This document shows positions 20,809 to 31,404 of a DNA stretch of 64,000 bases, piece by piece. Position 1 is the first letter of the stretch; each line of letters starts with the position of its first letter. The DNA is taken from positions 96,958,707-97,022,706 of the forward strand of contig CP136067.1 in assembly GCA_032622095.1 (NCBI GenBank). The letters are read 5' to 3'. The DNA is from Siphonodentalium dalli (Eukaryota; Mollusca; Scaphopoda; Gadilida; Siphonodentaliidae). The notes under the pieces are model-generated. The model made no database searches. It had not been told where the DNA came from and worked only from the letters and a program-made list of their open reading frames with translations. Both the position numbers and the translations under genes were made by a program.

Positions 20809-21849
20809 TTATGTGCTTATTTTCACGAGAGCAGGCTGCCGTCGAACACAAGCCGTCATTTCTACGAGTTGTTTTCTGAATTTTGTGCCAGTCAGACAGT
20901 AGAGATAAAAGTTAGAAGCCTTGTTGCAAGTCATCATTATTCGGGATATATCATATATGACTAATATGAGACTTGAATTGCTGAGCTGTGGCCAGCCGAA
21001 AAAAATTGCTCCGCATATTGTCACTGGCAAAGTATACACGGCATATGCAATACTAAGCGCCAACAGAAACTTTGTTAGTTCTGGTGATCTCTGATTTACT
21101 CGGGTGTCCCTTGTTTCGTCATTATTGGAATAGATATTCATGTCTTTTCTATTGCGCATTGTTTCAAAAATGATAACCAGATTTCCTGCCACAATGAATG
21201 CGAAGGGGAGAACTGAAAAAACTGACATGTCGATCCAAATCCAAAAGTTGTCATGAAAGTATTCATAGTATGTAGAATCCTCTGGCTTGCAACCTCCTGT
21301 ATCCGATAACCGATATCCATATAGTATGTTGGAATTAAGCATGGCGAGACATATCCCGAAAACAACCAGGGTTGCCACTGCTTTCCTTTTCGTGCAATGC
21401 CACGTCTGAGGAAATCGAATTGAGATAGCTCTTTCAATGGTGACTGAAACGAGTATCCACCCAGAATAATCAGAGAGTAAAAATCCCATGAACTGAATAG
21501 TTTTACAATGAAGGTTCGAAGTCTTCCTGACATCAAAGTCCAATACGGCGATTAACCAGTAAAGAGAGTACATTAGTACGAGTGATAATGAATCAACTAC
21601 CGCTAAAGTAATTAAATATACAGACATTGTTCCTTTTTTCATCCTTTTCCGACTAAACACAAGCATCGAAATAATGTTTCCCGTAAGACCGAGTATTAAG
21701 ATTATCGGAAGAAAAATAATACACGTCCATTTTGAAATTGCGATTTCAACGGAGCTATAGGGTGGGTGAGTACTGCCACGAAGCAACGCGATATCTGTTG
21801 TTGCGATCCTATCCGTTGCATTTTGAATATAGGTAAAATTGTTCGCCAT
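20809..21849 (-). CDS. Rhodopsin-class GPCR with transposon-derived C-terminus (array member 3, copy B)
   Basis: A single-exon seven-transmembrane receptor of 346 residues, starting MANNFTYIQN with sequons at N4 and N10. TM1 is about 43-66 (LTGNIIS, N58), TM2 holds D86 in LAVVDSL, and C115 and C187 form the loop 2 disulphide. ERA (139-141) replaces DRY, YTLP has P275, and TM7 carries KASNFYLYCLTG (310-321). The body ends at CVRR. The final QPALVKIST and the TAA stop are read from the terminal bases of the element at 19510-20838. The ancestral tail, NASQEHSNIRTCSG, is stranded at 19345-19509. The seven-helix core is intact, so the receptor may still work, with a changed tail and a new 3' end. 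It also has no native 3' region, so polyadenylation must come from the element. The ligand is unknown. Confidence 0.88.
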   Translation of the reverse strand: MANNFTYIQNATDRIATTDIALLRGSTHPPYSSVEIAISKWTCIIFLPIILILGLTGNIISMLVFSRKRMKKGTMSVYLITLAVVDSLSLVLMYSLYWLIAVLDFDVRKTSNLHCKTIQFMGFLLSDYSGWILVSVTIERAISIRFPQTWHCTKRKAVATLVVFGICLAMLNSNILYGYRLSDTGGCKPEDSTYYEYFHDNFWIWIDMSVFSVLPFAFIVAGNLVIIFETMRNRKDMNIYSNNDETRDTRVNQRSPELTKFLLALSIAYAVYTLPVTICGAIFFGWPQLSNSSLILVIYDISRIMMTCNKASNFYLYCLTGTKFRKQLVEMTACVRRQPALVKIST

Positions 21850-21994
21850 AGTCTTTGTCCTTGATGTTTCAGTATCACAACGGCATGCTGCTTGGTTCTA
21901 CTCAATATACATCTACTAGGAACCAAAATACGCACGGAACTATAAGTTGTAAAACAACGTCGGTCTGTGCCAATTATGCTGTACAATAATTTAT

Positions 21995-22140
21995 AATGGA
22001 AGTCTTTCAGATTTAAATGTGCAAATAGATAATTATTTGACAATGGGCGATTCAGTTGTTAATCAATTTAGAGTATGTTGGTTGAATTGTGACATCGCAA
22101 ATCAATCTTAATGCTTCGGTGATAGTGGTCGGGGGTATAT
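21995..22140 (-). promoter_or_regulatory. Conserved upstream block of GPCR 3 (copy B)
   Basis: Nearly identical to 15425-15570, with the TATA-like GGGGGTATAT end (plus-strand reading) intact. It precedes the intact receptor by about 150 nt. Confidence 0.5.
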
Positions 22141-22322
22141 GTATTGTATGCTATTAGTTTTCATATTAAGTATTGAAGCAACATTAAGTGCATTGACTGA
22201 CCTTTCTCGTTGCTCAAATATATTGTCAGGTAAAGTATTGAGTTTGTAAATTTTGATTTACGTGCTTTAGTTAGATAAATATACATATGAACAACATAAG
22301 TAATGTGTGGTGTATAATCCCC

Positions 22323-22405
22323 CCCTCACTCAAAACCGCCGCGATGTCGGCGATTGGCCCGAATTTAAGTGGACCGATCGCCGGGTTGAGCGAAATGAGG
22401 TTGTT
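22323..22405. repeat. GC-rich imperfect hairpin upstream of GPCR 3 (copy B)
   Basis: Counterpart of 15756-15835, preceded by a C-run one base longer. Confidence 0.45.
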
Positions 22406-22494
22406 TCGTTTTTGTTGTATTGTACTTTATGATATGTAATGTGCCATAACTTAGCAATGCCTTCTGTTTATCTTCAGGTCCAATATTAGTATAT

Positions 22495-22884
22495 GCCATA
22501 CTTCAGTTATTTTACACTTATCCGGTTGACTCCAAGAGTGCTTCTGTTCAAAGTTTTTGACACTGTAAGTGAACTGAAATTTTCCAACCTTAGTGGGGGG
22601 GGGGTGTCAGGTTAGAACTTTATAACACTTGTAAAGCTTAAGGGTTTCAAAAATATTCTCATACTGGATCTCGCCTGGACATATCCTCAGTTGTGTAGTA
22701 CCACACATGTCCGTCAACTGCAGTCAAAAGTTGGGAACGAAATTCGTGTATAAATTCATTGTGCGCAGGTGAAAAAGACTAAAATCAGATGAAGGACCAC
22801 ACCCCATATGTGTACTCCTCTGTTTTAAATGGACACAAGATAATCGCAGTGGTTAAATGGGCGCGATATGTTGGAGATGGGTAA
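22495..22884. other. Non-coding, nothing recognised
   Basis: Unique sequence beyond the duplication, with a G-run near 22595. No gene is seen. Confidence 0.4.
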
Positions 22885-22995
22885 TAATGGAGGTAAGCAC
22901 TCAATTTGATAATCAATACCATGGTTGTTTTGTGGCAATTTAACGTCGCTAATGGATAATACATAAATGGTAGTGGTCGGGAGCATTTGTACTAT
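22885..22995 (-). promoter_or_regulatory. Orphan copy of the GPCR upstream block
   Basis: AATTTGATAATCAATACCAT, GTTTTGTGGCAATTTAACGTC and GGTAGTGGTCGGGAGCAT align with the blocks upstream of receptors 1-3. No receptor follows on the minus strand; copy B of the duplication takes its place. It probably marks another array member that was lost or replaced. Confidence 0.55.
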
Positions 22996-23224
22996 ATTTC
23001 TTGGTGAATGAAGACATTTCGACTCACTCAATTAAGTTCTCATATGTTATACTTATTGCTGAAGGGGTTTTGTCACAAATCATCGATCATTTGCTATTTC
23101 AAACCGGTTGCAATTTTGCCGCAGCTCGTCACAATATGTTAGTCTTATGTTGGTTCATATATGTCATCTTATATCACTTTCCAGGACCCTGTACTTTTCC
23201 ACATCTACTTGTATAAATTCCACA

Positions 23225-23545
23225 GCATGATCTGTTGACAATATGCTCATATTGTAACCTGTTCTGAAACCATGCTCATATATTGTATCCTGTTCTCCTG
23301 AAATCATGATAATATTGCGGACTGTTCTCCTGAAATCATGATAATATTGCGGACTGTTCTCCTGAAATCATGATAATATTGCGGACTGTTCTCCTGAAAT
23401 CATGATAATATTGCGGACTGTTCTCCTGAAATCATGATAATATTGCGGACTGTTATCCTGAAAATAAGTTCATATAGAACTTATTTAAAAACACAAATAA
23501 AGTCAATATCGCATTATATTAATCTGAATTATGCTCTATATGAAT
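23225..23545. repeat. 32-bp tandem array in an element C fragment
   Basis: About five near-identical copies of CTGTTCTCCTGAAATCATGA plus TAATATTGCGGA. The unit includes the CTGTTCTCCTGAAA terminus of element C, so the array grew from a transposon end. The right part (23460-23545) is ordinary element C interior. Confidence 0.75.
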
Positions 23546-23646
23546 ATCAATCGTCGCTTAAATAGTTTGGGGATGGACCCGGCCGGGAGGATATGAAAGG
23601 GAAGTATTCTCTCTTGTTCAACCCACGTGGGAAATTTTGAAGGATA

Positions 23647-23820
23647 TCATGAAATGCTTTCTTTCTTTCTTTCTTCTTCTGCTGTTGTTATTGTTGCAGA
23701 GGTGGAGTAGGAGGCCATGTCGTGTTCTACGCGTTTCTGTTTTTCATTTCTTTTGATAAGTGCGTCTGTTTCGACCATCTTCTCCTGCACATGTCTGATG
23801 AATTCAGCCGTATCCGTCAT
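23647..23820 (-). pseudogene. Short open frame following the gag-like relic
   Basis: 57 codons starting MTDTAEFIRHVQEKMVETDA, rich in Lys and Glu. Its ATG overlaps the stop of the frame upstream by one base (TGATG). It is probably the continuation of the same decayed retroelement ORF after a frameshift. No family is recognised. Confidence 0.3.
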
Positions 23821-24281
23821 CAAGTGGGTGGAGCTAGCGCCGTTGTTGTTTTGTGGTCGTGATGGCGATGGATGACTCCGGGCTTATGTATTCCGGAGTC
23901 ATCGGAGTGAATGAAGTATATCTCCATCAGGCCATCAGCGGAAGCTGTCTGGGTGACATCAGTTAGCATTCCCTCTCCCGGGACACTGGCGGTAGAGGGA
24001 TGGTGTTGCTCCATGACCGAAGGTGAAGGAACTGCTGGCTCTGCATAAGCTGTCTTCCTCCTGTTCCATTCGGCCATCCGCTTGGCATCCCTGCATCGGC
24101 GAGAAGGGGTCTTCTTCTTTATTCCGGACGCAGCTGTACTAGTCTTTCATGGTGTCGATCCAGCAACTCTCCACTCTACGGACAGATGCACAAAGCCTCC
24201 CTTAGTCTGGTGTAGTGTCCAGCTGAGGGTGACCACAGCAGAGGGGATTAACTCCATAATCCTCTGCCGGTCCAAAATCAT
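23820..24281 (-). pseudogene. Relic gag/ORF1-like reading frame with an internal stop
   Basis: From ATG 24281 the frame reads MILDRQRIMELIPSAVVTLS, then SWTLHQTKGGFVHLSVEWRV, and meets TGA at codon 45 (24147-24149). The same frame continues for 109 more codons through a basic stretch, KKKTPSRRCRDAKRMAEW, to the stop at 23820. The pattern of a beta-strand-like segment followed by a Lys/Arg motif recalls ORF1/gag-like proteins next to invertebrate retroelements, but I cannot name the clade. GC content is higher than in the surroundings. No reverse transcriptase adjoins it, so it is a fragment. Confidence 0.4.
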
Positions 24282-24585
24282 CAGTCAATCCGAATCGCTC
24301 GGGCGGCAAAGTCCCGAAGGACAACACAACTCACGAGAGATCCAGAACCAGACAGCGGGAACAGCAACAAGAGAAAAGCAAGCACGATGACTTGTCCGCT
24401 CAACCGCCGGCTGACGAATGAACATAATCGTGTTCTTTTATAATTTATGTTTGATCTTTAAATAGTTTTACTTCTTTTGGTCTCAAAATTTCTAAATGTT
24501 TAACTGTACCTTTTATAATTTACATTATAACGTTATTTTATGGAATATCCTGGTTTATAAAATGGCTATGTCACAGGTGTTTCTC

Positions 24586-26945
24586 ATAATGGCTCTCCAC
24601 TAACACAACCTTGTTAAATCGCGGCGCCCCTAACCATACAACATTACATCTCCCAGCATGGCTCTCCACTAATCCAGCCCTGTTAAATCGCGGCGCCCCT
24701 AACCATGCAATATCCCGTATCCCAGCATGGCTCTCCACTAACCCAGCCATGTTAAATCGAGGCGCCTCCAACCATGCAAAATCGCGTCTGCCAGCATGAC
24801 TCTCCACTAACCAAGACCTACTAAATCGCGGCATCCCTCAGTGTGCAATATCACATCTCCCAGCATGGCTCTCCACTAGCCTAGTCCTGTTAAATCGCGG
24901 CGCTCTAACCATGCAATATGCCGTGTCACAGGAAGACTCTCCACTAACACAGCCTTTTTAATCGCGGTGTCCCTAACCATACAACATTGCGTCACCCAGC
25001 ATGGCTCTCCACTAACCCAGCCCTGCTAAATCGCGGCGCCACTAACCATACAACATTGCGTCTCCTAGCTTGGATCTCCACTAACCCAGGCCTGTTAATT
25101 CGCGGCGTCTCTAACCATGCAATATCGCGTCTACCAGCATGACTATCCACTAACCCAGCCCTGTTAAATCGCGGCGCCCCTAACCATGCAATATCCCGTA
25201 TCCCAGGAGGACTCTTCACTAACCCAGCCATGTTAAATCGCGGTGCCTCTAACCATACAATATCGCGTCTGCCAGCATGACTCTCCACTAACCAAGACCT
25301 ACTAAATCGCGGCATCCCTCAGTGTGCAATATCACATCTCCCAGCATGGCTCTCCACTAGCCTAGTCCTGTTAAATCGCGGCGCTCTAACCATGCAATAT
25401 GCCGTGTCACAGGAAGACTCTCCACTAACACAGCCTTTTTAATCGCGGTGTCCCTAACCATACAACATTGCGTCACCCAGCATGGCTCTCCACTAACCCA
25501 GCCCTGCTAAATCGCGGCGCCACTAACCATACAACATTGCGTCTCCTAGCTTGGATCTCCACTAACCCAGGCCTGTTAATTCGCGGCGTCTCTAACCATG
25601 CAATATCGCGTCTACCAGCATGACTATCCACTAACCCAGCCCTGTTAAATCGCGGCGCCCCTAACCATGCAATATCCCGTATCCCAGGAGGACTCTTCAC
25701 TAACCCAGCCATGTTAAATCGCGGTGCCTCTAACCATACAATATCGCGTCTGCCAGCATGACTCTCCACTAACCAAGACCTACTAAATCGCGGCATCCCT
25801 CAGTGTGCAATATCACATCTCCCAGCATGGCTCTCCACTAGCCTAGTCCTGTTAAATCGCGGCGCTCTAACCATGCAATATGCCGTGTCACAGGAAGACT
25901 CTCCACTAACACAGCCTTTTTAATCGCGGTGTCCCTAACCATACAACATTGCGTCACCCAGCATGGCTCTCCACTAACCCAGCCCTGCTAAATCGCGGCG
26001 CCACTAACCATACAACATTGCGTCTCCTAGCTTGGATCTCCACTAACCCAGGCCTGTTAATTCGCGGCGTCTCTAACCATGCAATATCGCGTCTACCAGC
26101 ATGACTATCCACTAACCCAGCCCTGTTAAATCGCGGCGCCCCTAACCATGCAATATCCCGTATCCCAGGAGGACTCTTCACTAACCCAGCCATGTTAAAT
26201 CGCAGTGCCTCTAACCATGCAATATCGCGTCTACCAGCAAGACTCTCCACTAACCCAGCCCTACTAAATCGCGGCGTCCCTCAATGTGCAATCTCACATC
26301 TCCCAGCATGGCTCTCCACTAGCCTAGCCCTGTTAAATCGCGGCGCTCTAACCATGCAATATGCCGTGTCACAGGAAGACTCTCCACTAACACAGCCTTT
26401 TTAATCGCGGTGTCCCTAACCATACAACATTGCGTCACCCAGCATGGCTCTCCACTAACCCAGCCCTGTTAAATCGCGGCGCCACAAACCATACAACATT
26501 GCGTCTCCTAGATTGGATCTCCACTAACCCAGGCATGTTAATTCGCGGCGTCTCAAACCATGCAATATCGCGTCTACCAACATGACTATCCACTAACCCA
26601 GTCCTGTTAAATCGCGGTGCCCCTAACCATGCAATATCCCGTATCCCAGGAGGACTCTCCACTAACCCAGCCATGTTAAATCGCGGTGCCTCTAACCATA
26701 CAATATCGCGTCTGCCAGCAAGACTCTCCACTAACCCAGCCCTACTAAATCGCGGCGTCCCTCAATGTGCAATCTCACATCTCCCAGCATGGCTCTCCAC
26801 TATCCTAGCCCTGTTAAATCGCGGCGTCCCTCAATGTGCAATCTCACATCTCCCAGCATGGCTCTCCACTAGCCTAGCCCTGTTAAATCGCGGCGCCCCT
26901 GTGCATGCAATATCGCGTCTCCCAGCATGGCTCTTCACAAGCGAA
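24586..26945. repeat. 69-bp satellite with 481-bp higher-order structure
   Basis: About 34 head-to-tail monomers containing CATGGCTCTCCACTAACCCA, GCCCTGTTAAATCGCGGCGC and CTAACCATGCAATATCGCGT. Blocks of seven monomers recur every 481 bp (for example 24992, 25473, 25954, 26435). The first two blocks appear identical and the last is most diverged. It is GC-rich compared with its flanks. Because 69 is a multiple of three, frames stay open on both strands, but each 481-bp step shifts them, so I do not call a gene. Confidence 0.95.
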
Positions 26946-27003
26946 CAGGTTGAACCGCATTTCTAAACACCGCTCTGTCCAAACAAAGGCCAGTGTAAGC
27001 ATA

Positions 27004-27216
27004 CAGTAATGCCCAAAGTAATTTACCACTTAACCACAGCATAATTATGGGTAATTGTTCAGGATATAGTCGGAAATATGGCTTGTTGCCATTCATCGGA
27101 AAGCTCTCACCGAGAGCTTTCCGATGAATGGCAACAAGCCATATTTCCGACTAAATCCTGAACAATTACCCATAATTCTGCTGTGGTTAAGTGGTCAATT
27201 ACTTTGGGCATTACCG
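27004..27216. mobile_element. CAGTAATGCCC foldback element (family A), complete
   Basis: A 213-bp near-perfect palindrome flanked by TA (27002-27003, 27217-27218). It starts CAGTAATGCCCAAAGTAATT, and its arms meet at CTCTCACCGAGAG. Inner landmarks are CCATAATTCTGCTGTGGTTA and GAGCTTTCCGATGAATGGCA. The TA duplication and lack of coding fit a Tc1/mariner-type miniature. Other copies are at 45065, 51729, 58529 and the window end. Confidence 0.8.
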
Positions 27217-27218
27217 TA

Positions 27219-27740
27219 GACCTCCACGATTCGACGATCCATTGTTGTGGATGGTATATTTCATTTACGCGTATACCCTGACCTACATACAACGCTCCAT
27301 TCAGAAATGTACCCGCTTATTACTCGGCCGTATCGGGTAGGTGATATTTCAACTTGTCAATGAAATGGTATATATGGGTGGATCTATGATACTTCCTTAA
27401 ACGGACATTGCTCGTTGTCGTTGTAGCATGATACATGTATATACGTAATTTGGAGAGCGGACGACAAAACCTATTTATGTTAAATCAGTTAAAAAGTGTA
27501 CAAGGTGATACAAGCAGACCACATAAATAATAGTGCAGGCAGAGCCCCAGTTATTGAGGGAAATGTTTATATAATAAGTTCAACAAACGACATATTATCT
27601 GAACATTTCCTATGGGACAACTACTCATCAATGATGCTGTAGTACAGACATGGTTATGATGTATTCAATATGTATTTAAATGGACCTGGCTCGTTTGTAA
27701 TTTAGTATCATATATATGTAAACGGGAGCGACAAATTTAT
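27219..27740. other. Non-coding, nothing recognised
   Basis: No gene or repeat is seen apart from short direct words. Confidence 0.35.
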
Positions 27741-28100
27741 CAGCCAGTTCTCCCGAAAACCAGCACATTATCTGCTTATAATAGAACTCGCTTTAGGTAT
27801 AATCTGCTTAGAATTGCCGATTTTGAGTCTATATGCTGAAAATGAGAACATTTTAGTCATATTATCGACTCATAATGAGGCGATTTTAAGCAGATTATGT
27901 GCGAACAAAAACGCAAATGAGCCAACTCACGACTTTGCAGGTGTACGCTGTTTAACAGTTTATTTCACTGTGGTCCGCGCCAGAAAACGAAATAACGGGT
28001 AAGAGTCCACTGCCTGCTTATTTCAGAATTATATAATCACATTATGTACCTATTTACCAATATAGGTCGATCATGTTCGTATTTCCGAGTGGATATGTTG
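27741..28100. mobile_element. Element C family, complete, with target duplication
   Basis: It starts CAGCCAGTTCTCCCG, ends GAGTGGATATGTTG and is flanked by AATTTAT on both sides (27734-27740, 28101-28107). Inside, GGCGATTTTAAGCAGATTATG and its complement form an inverted pair. The core TTTCACTGTGGTCCGCGCC is present. It is non-coding. Confidence 0.75.
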
Positions 28101-28517
28101 AATTTATCTATTATTAAAGGTTTATTACTCTCTATTTGATTTTAATGTCCATATCGATGTGATTTGTTTTACCATTTTTTCATTCCTTATTTCGATCTTA
28201 ATTTCCGTGCGATCTTATTTTCTCCAACGCAATATGGTCCATGTGACTGGCGATAGTAAGTTTTGCTTCTTTCTCCTATATCTTAATATCCGCTTCCATG
28301 TGATGTTCACTATTTCCGTTTCATACGGCTCAGTGTTTTAATACTGACACGCAAATTGTGTCAGACCATTTCCAACTGTTCCCCACTGATTTGTATATAT
28401 TTCCTTTGCCATATATTATTAAAATTGTTAACTCTTATTTGCAGATGGTCTTACATGCTATGTATTTATTTCAGACTACTTGTATGTACATATTTTATCC
28501 CACGAGTTGTACCAGCA
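28101..28517. other. AT-rich non-coding
   Basis: No gene is supported. Several short frames are open only because the sequence is T-rich. Confidence 0.35.
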
Positions 28518-28982
28518 TTAACCCTTTACCCAACAGAACGGCCCTGTGCCAATGCATTCTCTTATATATGCGAGTCGACCATAGGTCGCCTCGCATATAT
28601 AAGAGAATGCATTGGCTTAACACATATTAAAAATGATAAAATTGTCAAAGAATGTAGAAATATATTATAAAAATTGTTAAAAAATGTAAGAAAAAATTAT
28701 AAAATTGTTAAAGAATGTAAGAATAAATGGTAAAAAGTGTTAAATTTTTTTTTTATTTAGGCCAATGCATGCTCTTATATATGCGAGGCGACCTATGGTC
28801 GACTCGCATATATAAGAGAATGCATTGGCACAGGGCATAACTGTAACCACCACAATGTGGTCAATGAACCGGTTCCAATGATATCCATATTTGTATGGTG
28901 TTATTGAGACAGACCGAAGATATTTTAGGCTGTTGAAGCTTTATTTGGGCGTTTTTGGCCGGTTTGTTGGGTAAAGGGTTAA
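28518..28982. mobile_element. TTAA-flanked twin-hairpin element, subfamily B1, complete
   Basis: It has TTAACCCTTTACCCAACA at the left and its complement at the right (28965-28982). Two hairpins, about 28547-28617 and 28760-28830, each pair CCAATGCATTCTCTTATAT and GCGAGTCGACC with their complements. The loop between them repeats AAAATTGTTAAAGAATGTAA. A 150-bp right tail contains GACAGACCGAAGAT. TTAA flanks and the CCCTTT start are piggyBac-like. It is non-coding. Confidence 0.8.
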
Positions 28983-30303
28983 GTTTGTAAACCGATTTAG
29001 AGCATACATGCATGTGGCCTCACTGGTATATAATACACACATATACATATTATTATTCAGCGATCCAGACTATTTTTTTTAATGTATTATGCTATATTTG
29101 CGTATTATTCAGATATTAAGGCAAACATAACGTATTTTGAAAAAACTAGGCAACCGGAGAGACATAATCTTGTTTGGCATTGCTATTGTACCCTGATTTG
29201 TTTATTTTTTGCGAAATACTGAAGATTTCAGAACTGTTAATTAAAAATGTTTTTGTCCTTTTGGATACACACATATTACGTTCACAACGTCCTTCAGGAC
29301 GTAAACTGTCAAAATTATGAGGTAAAGTCCACATAAATAACAAGTTTGTTCAATTAAATAAAACACCAATGACCTAAATTCCAGTGTATTATAAGCTACG
29401 TAAACATCTTAAGGTTTATGCACTTGTGTGTTGTGCCGCGAGATAACATTGAACCCACGGTTGTCGTTTAACAATCACGTCACACCAAATGTTAACGTTA
29501 ACCAGTTCACACCCTTATTTGTTATATCTATTTATTTCATAAACATGTAGTTCGACATTTCCGAAGGGCGAAGGCAAAACTAATTAATTTCTGAAGAACG
29601 ACTTTCATCAAATTCCAACAACAACAACGGTCGGCATTCGTCGAATATTGCCAGGCTGCCAAATATTCCAGGTGGTGAAAAATAAGATTTCAAAAATCGG
29701 TACCTGATAACTCTGAGCTTTGATGGGTGGGTTCTTCGACTCGAATAAAATATTTTTGTTTACCACCGAAGCCAAATAAATAGTAAATTAGGAGCGTTAT
29801 TTCGGATTGTGCATCGTTAAATTATATAGTGTATGTTGTTGTGACCCGAGGTCTATAAACCCTGAATATCGAATTAAGAATCTATATATATTCTGTCGAT
29901 ATCTTGCTGGCAATCGTACTTTTTTATTCATATTTCCACAAAATTAGCTACGGATAACATTAGTATTTGACTGCATAACCGGTGTTGTCTAATGTATACA
30001 TGAACATAGTAACCGGCGAATGCGACCTCCATTCAGAGATATGCACGTGTATTACTATACATAAGAAAGAGCGTTTCGTTTAGAGTAATCTGAATTGTTG
30101 AAATAAAGAGTGTTTATCGTTAGTGTATTCATAATATGGTAAAATAAAGAGCTGTTTTTGTTATTGTGTTCCTGATATTGTAAACAAGAGCGTTGACAGT
30201 GTTTACAATAATGACCATTTGCGCTAAATATGGAGAATTGTGTGAATATTTCATATCTTGTGCATGTGCCTTAATTCAACTAGGTTTGCCTCTACAAGAT
30301 AAT
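28983..30303. other. AT-rich intergenic
   Basis: No gene, RNA or clear repeat was recognised in this 1.3 kb. Confidence 0.35.
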
Positions 30304-30535
30304 TTAACCCTTTACCCAACAGAACGGCCCTGTGCCAATGCATTCTCTTATATATGCGAGTCGACCATAGGTCGCCTCGCATATATAAGAGAATGCATTG
30401 GCTTAACATATTAAAAATGATAAAATTGTCAAAGAATGTAGAAAAATATTATAAAAATTGTTAAAAAATGTAAGAACAAATTATAAAATTGTTAAAGAAT
30501 GTAAGAGAATGCATTGGCACAGGGCATAACTGTAA
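30304..30535. mobile_element. B1 element, internally deleted and truncated
   Basis: The left end TTAACCCTTTACCCAACAG and the first hairpin are intact. The second hairpin keeps only its right arm (AGAGAATGCATTGGCACAGG), and the right terminus is missing. Confidence 0.75.
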
Positions 30536-30806
30536 TTTGTTTCTCCGAGTATTTATGTATGAGTTCAAGTCCGTCGATCGATATTTCGTGTCTGGGACAG
30601 TCCATGTTACACATGTGGCAATCAGTGCGAAGATGCCAATCATTACTTATTTATGTGTTTCTGCGTGATACCAGTCTGGATGAATGGAGATTTTTCATTC
30701 GCTAAACAGAGAAGGACTTAAACAAACACATATGAATGATTTACTATTTCGAATTTCGAACACCCCTAAAACAAAATGTGACACTTTTCAAAGTAGTCCA
30801 ACACTT

Positions 30807-31286
30807 CAGCCTATTATACCGAAACCCGCACATGATCTGCTTATAATAGACTTGGCTAGGTAGATAAAAATCTGCTTAGAATCGAGTCGATAATGTGCTG
30901 AAAATGATAGCGTTTTAGTCAAGGCGATTCTAAACAGATTATGTGCTAACAATGAGACAAATAACCTAACATTCACAACTTTTCAGGAGTACGCTGTTTA
31001 ACCAGTGTTTTCACTGTGGTCCGCGCCATAAAACGAACCAGTAATGGTTATCGACTCACGAGAAGGCGATTCTAAGAAGATTATGTGCGGACAATGAGAC
31101 AAATAACCCAACTCACGACTTTCCATGTGTACGCTGTTTAACCAGTGTTTTCACTGTGGCCGGCGCCATAAAATGTAATAACGGGTATGAGTCCATTATC
31201 TGCTTATTTTAGAATCAAATAATCACAATATGAACCTATGTTACATTATAGGTCGATTATGTGCGTATTTGCGTGAGGATTTGTTG
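30807..31286. mobile_element. Element C family with internal duplication
   Basis: It starts CAGCCTATTATACCG and ends GCGTGAGGATTTGTTG. About 120 bp (AAGATTATGTGC ... CAATGAGACAAATAAC ... ACGCTGTTTAACCAGTGTTT) occur twice. The flanks AACACTT and AACATTT may be a diverged target duplication. Confidence 0.65.
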
Positions 31287-31404
31287 AACATTTTAATATC
31301 GGAGACTAAACGTTTTGACCACGGAAATTTACTAAATTAATAACTAATACACATATGTTTCACCTCAGTAAGCACAATCGATGTTAGCACACACACCATC
31401 TCAT

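Larger units (their letters stand above)
19510..20838. mobile_element. 1.33-kb element C insertion in the GPCR tail (copy B)
   Basis: It starts CAACATATCATAG and ends GAGAGCAGGCTG, with perfect CCGTCGA on both sides (19503-19509, 20839-20845). Receptors 1 and 2 show the uninterrupted site (TTCCGTCGAACAC in receptor 2). It contains the same promoter-like cluster, small open frame and palindrome as copy A. Its right end is translated as the receptor's last nine residues. Confidence 0.8.
15924..22494. repeat. Segmental tandem duplication, copy B (6.6 kb)
   Basis: A direct repeat of 10330-15923. It is longer because of a 314-bp foldback insertion (16465-16778), a minisatellite about twice as long (18174-19045) and a retained 170-bp stretch around 19303-19470. 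It ends at CAATATTAGTATAT before unique sequence. Confidence 0.9.

Noticed and set aside
24571-26966. Long repeat-peptide open frames on both strands of the satellite
   Set aside because: The 69-bp period keeps frames open by arithmetic, and the 481-bp block length breaks them at each step. There is no promoter, leader or constraint.
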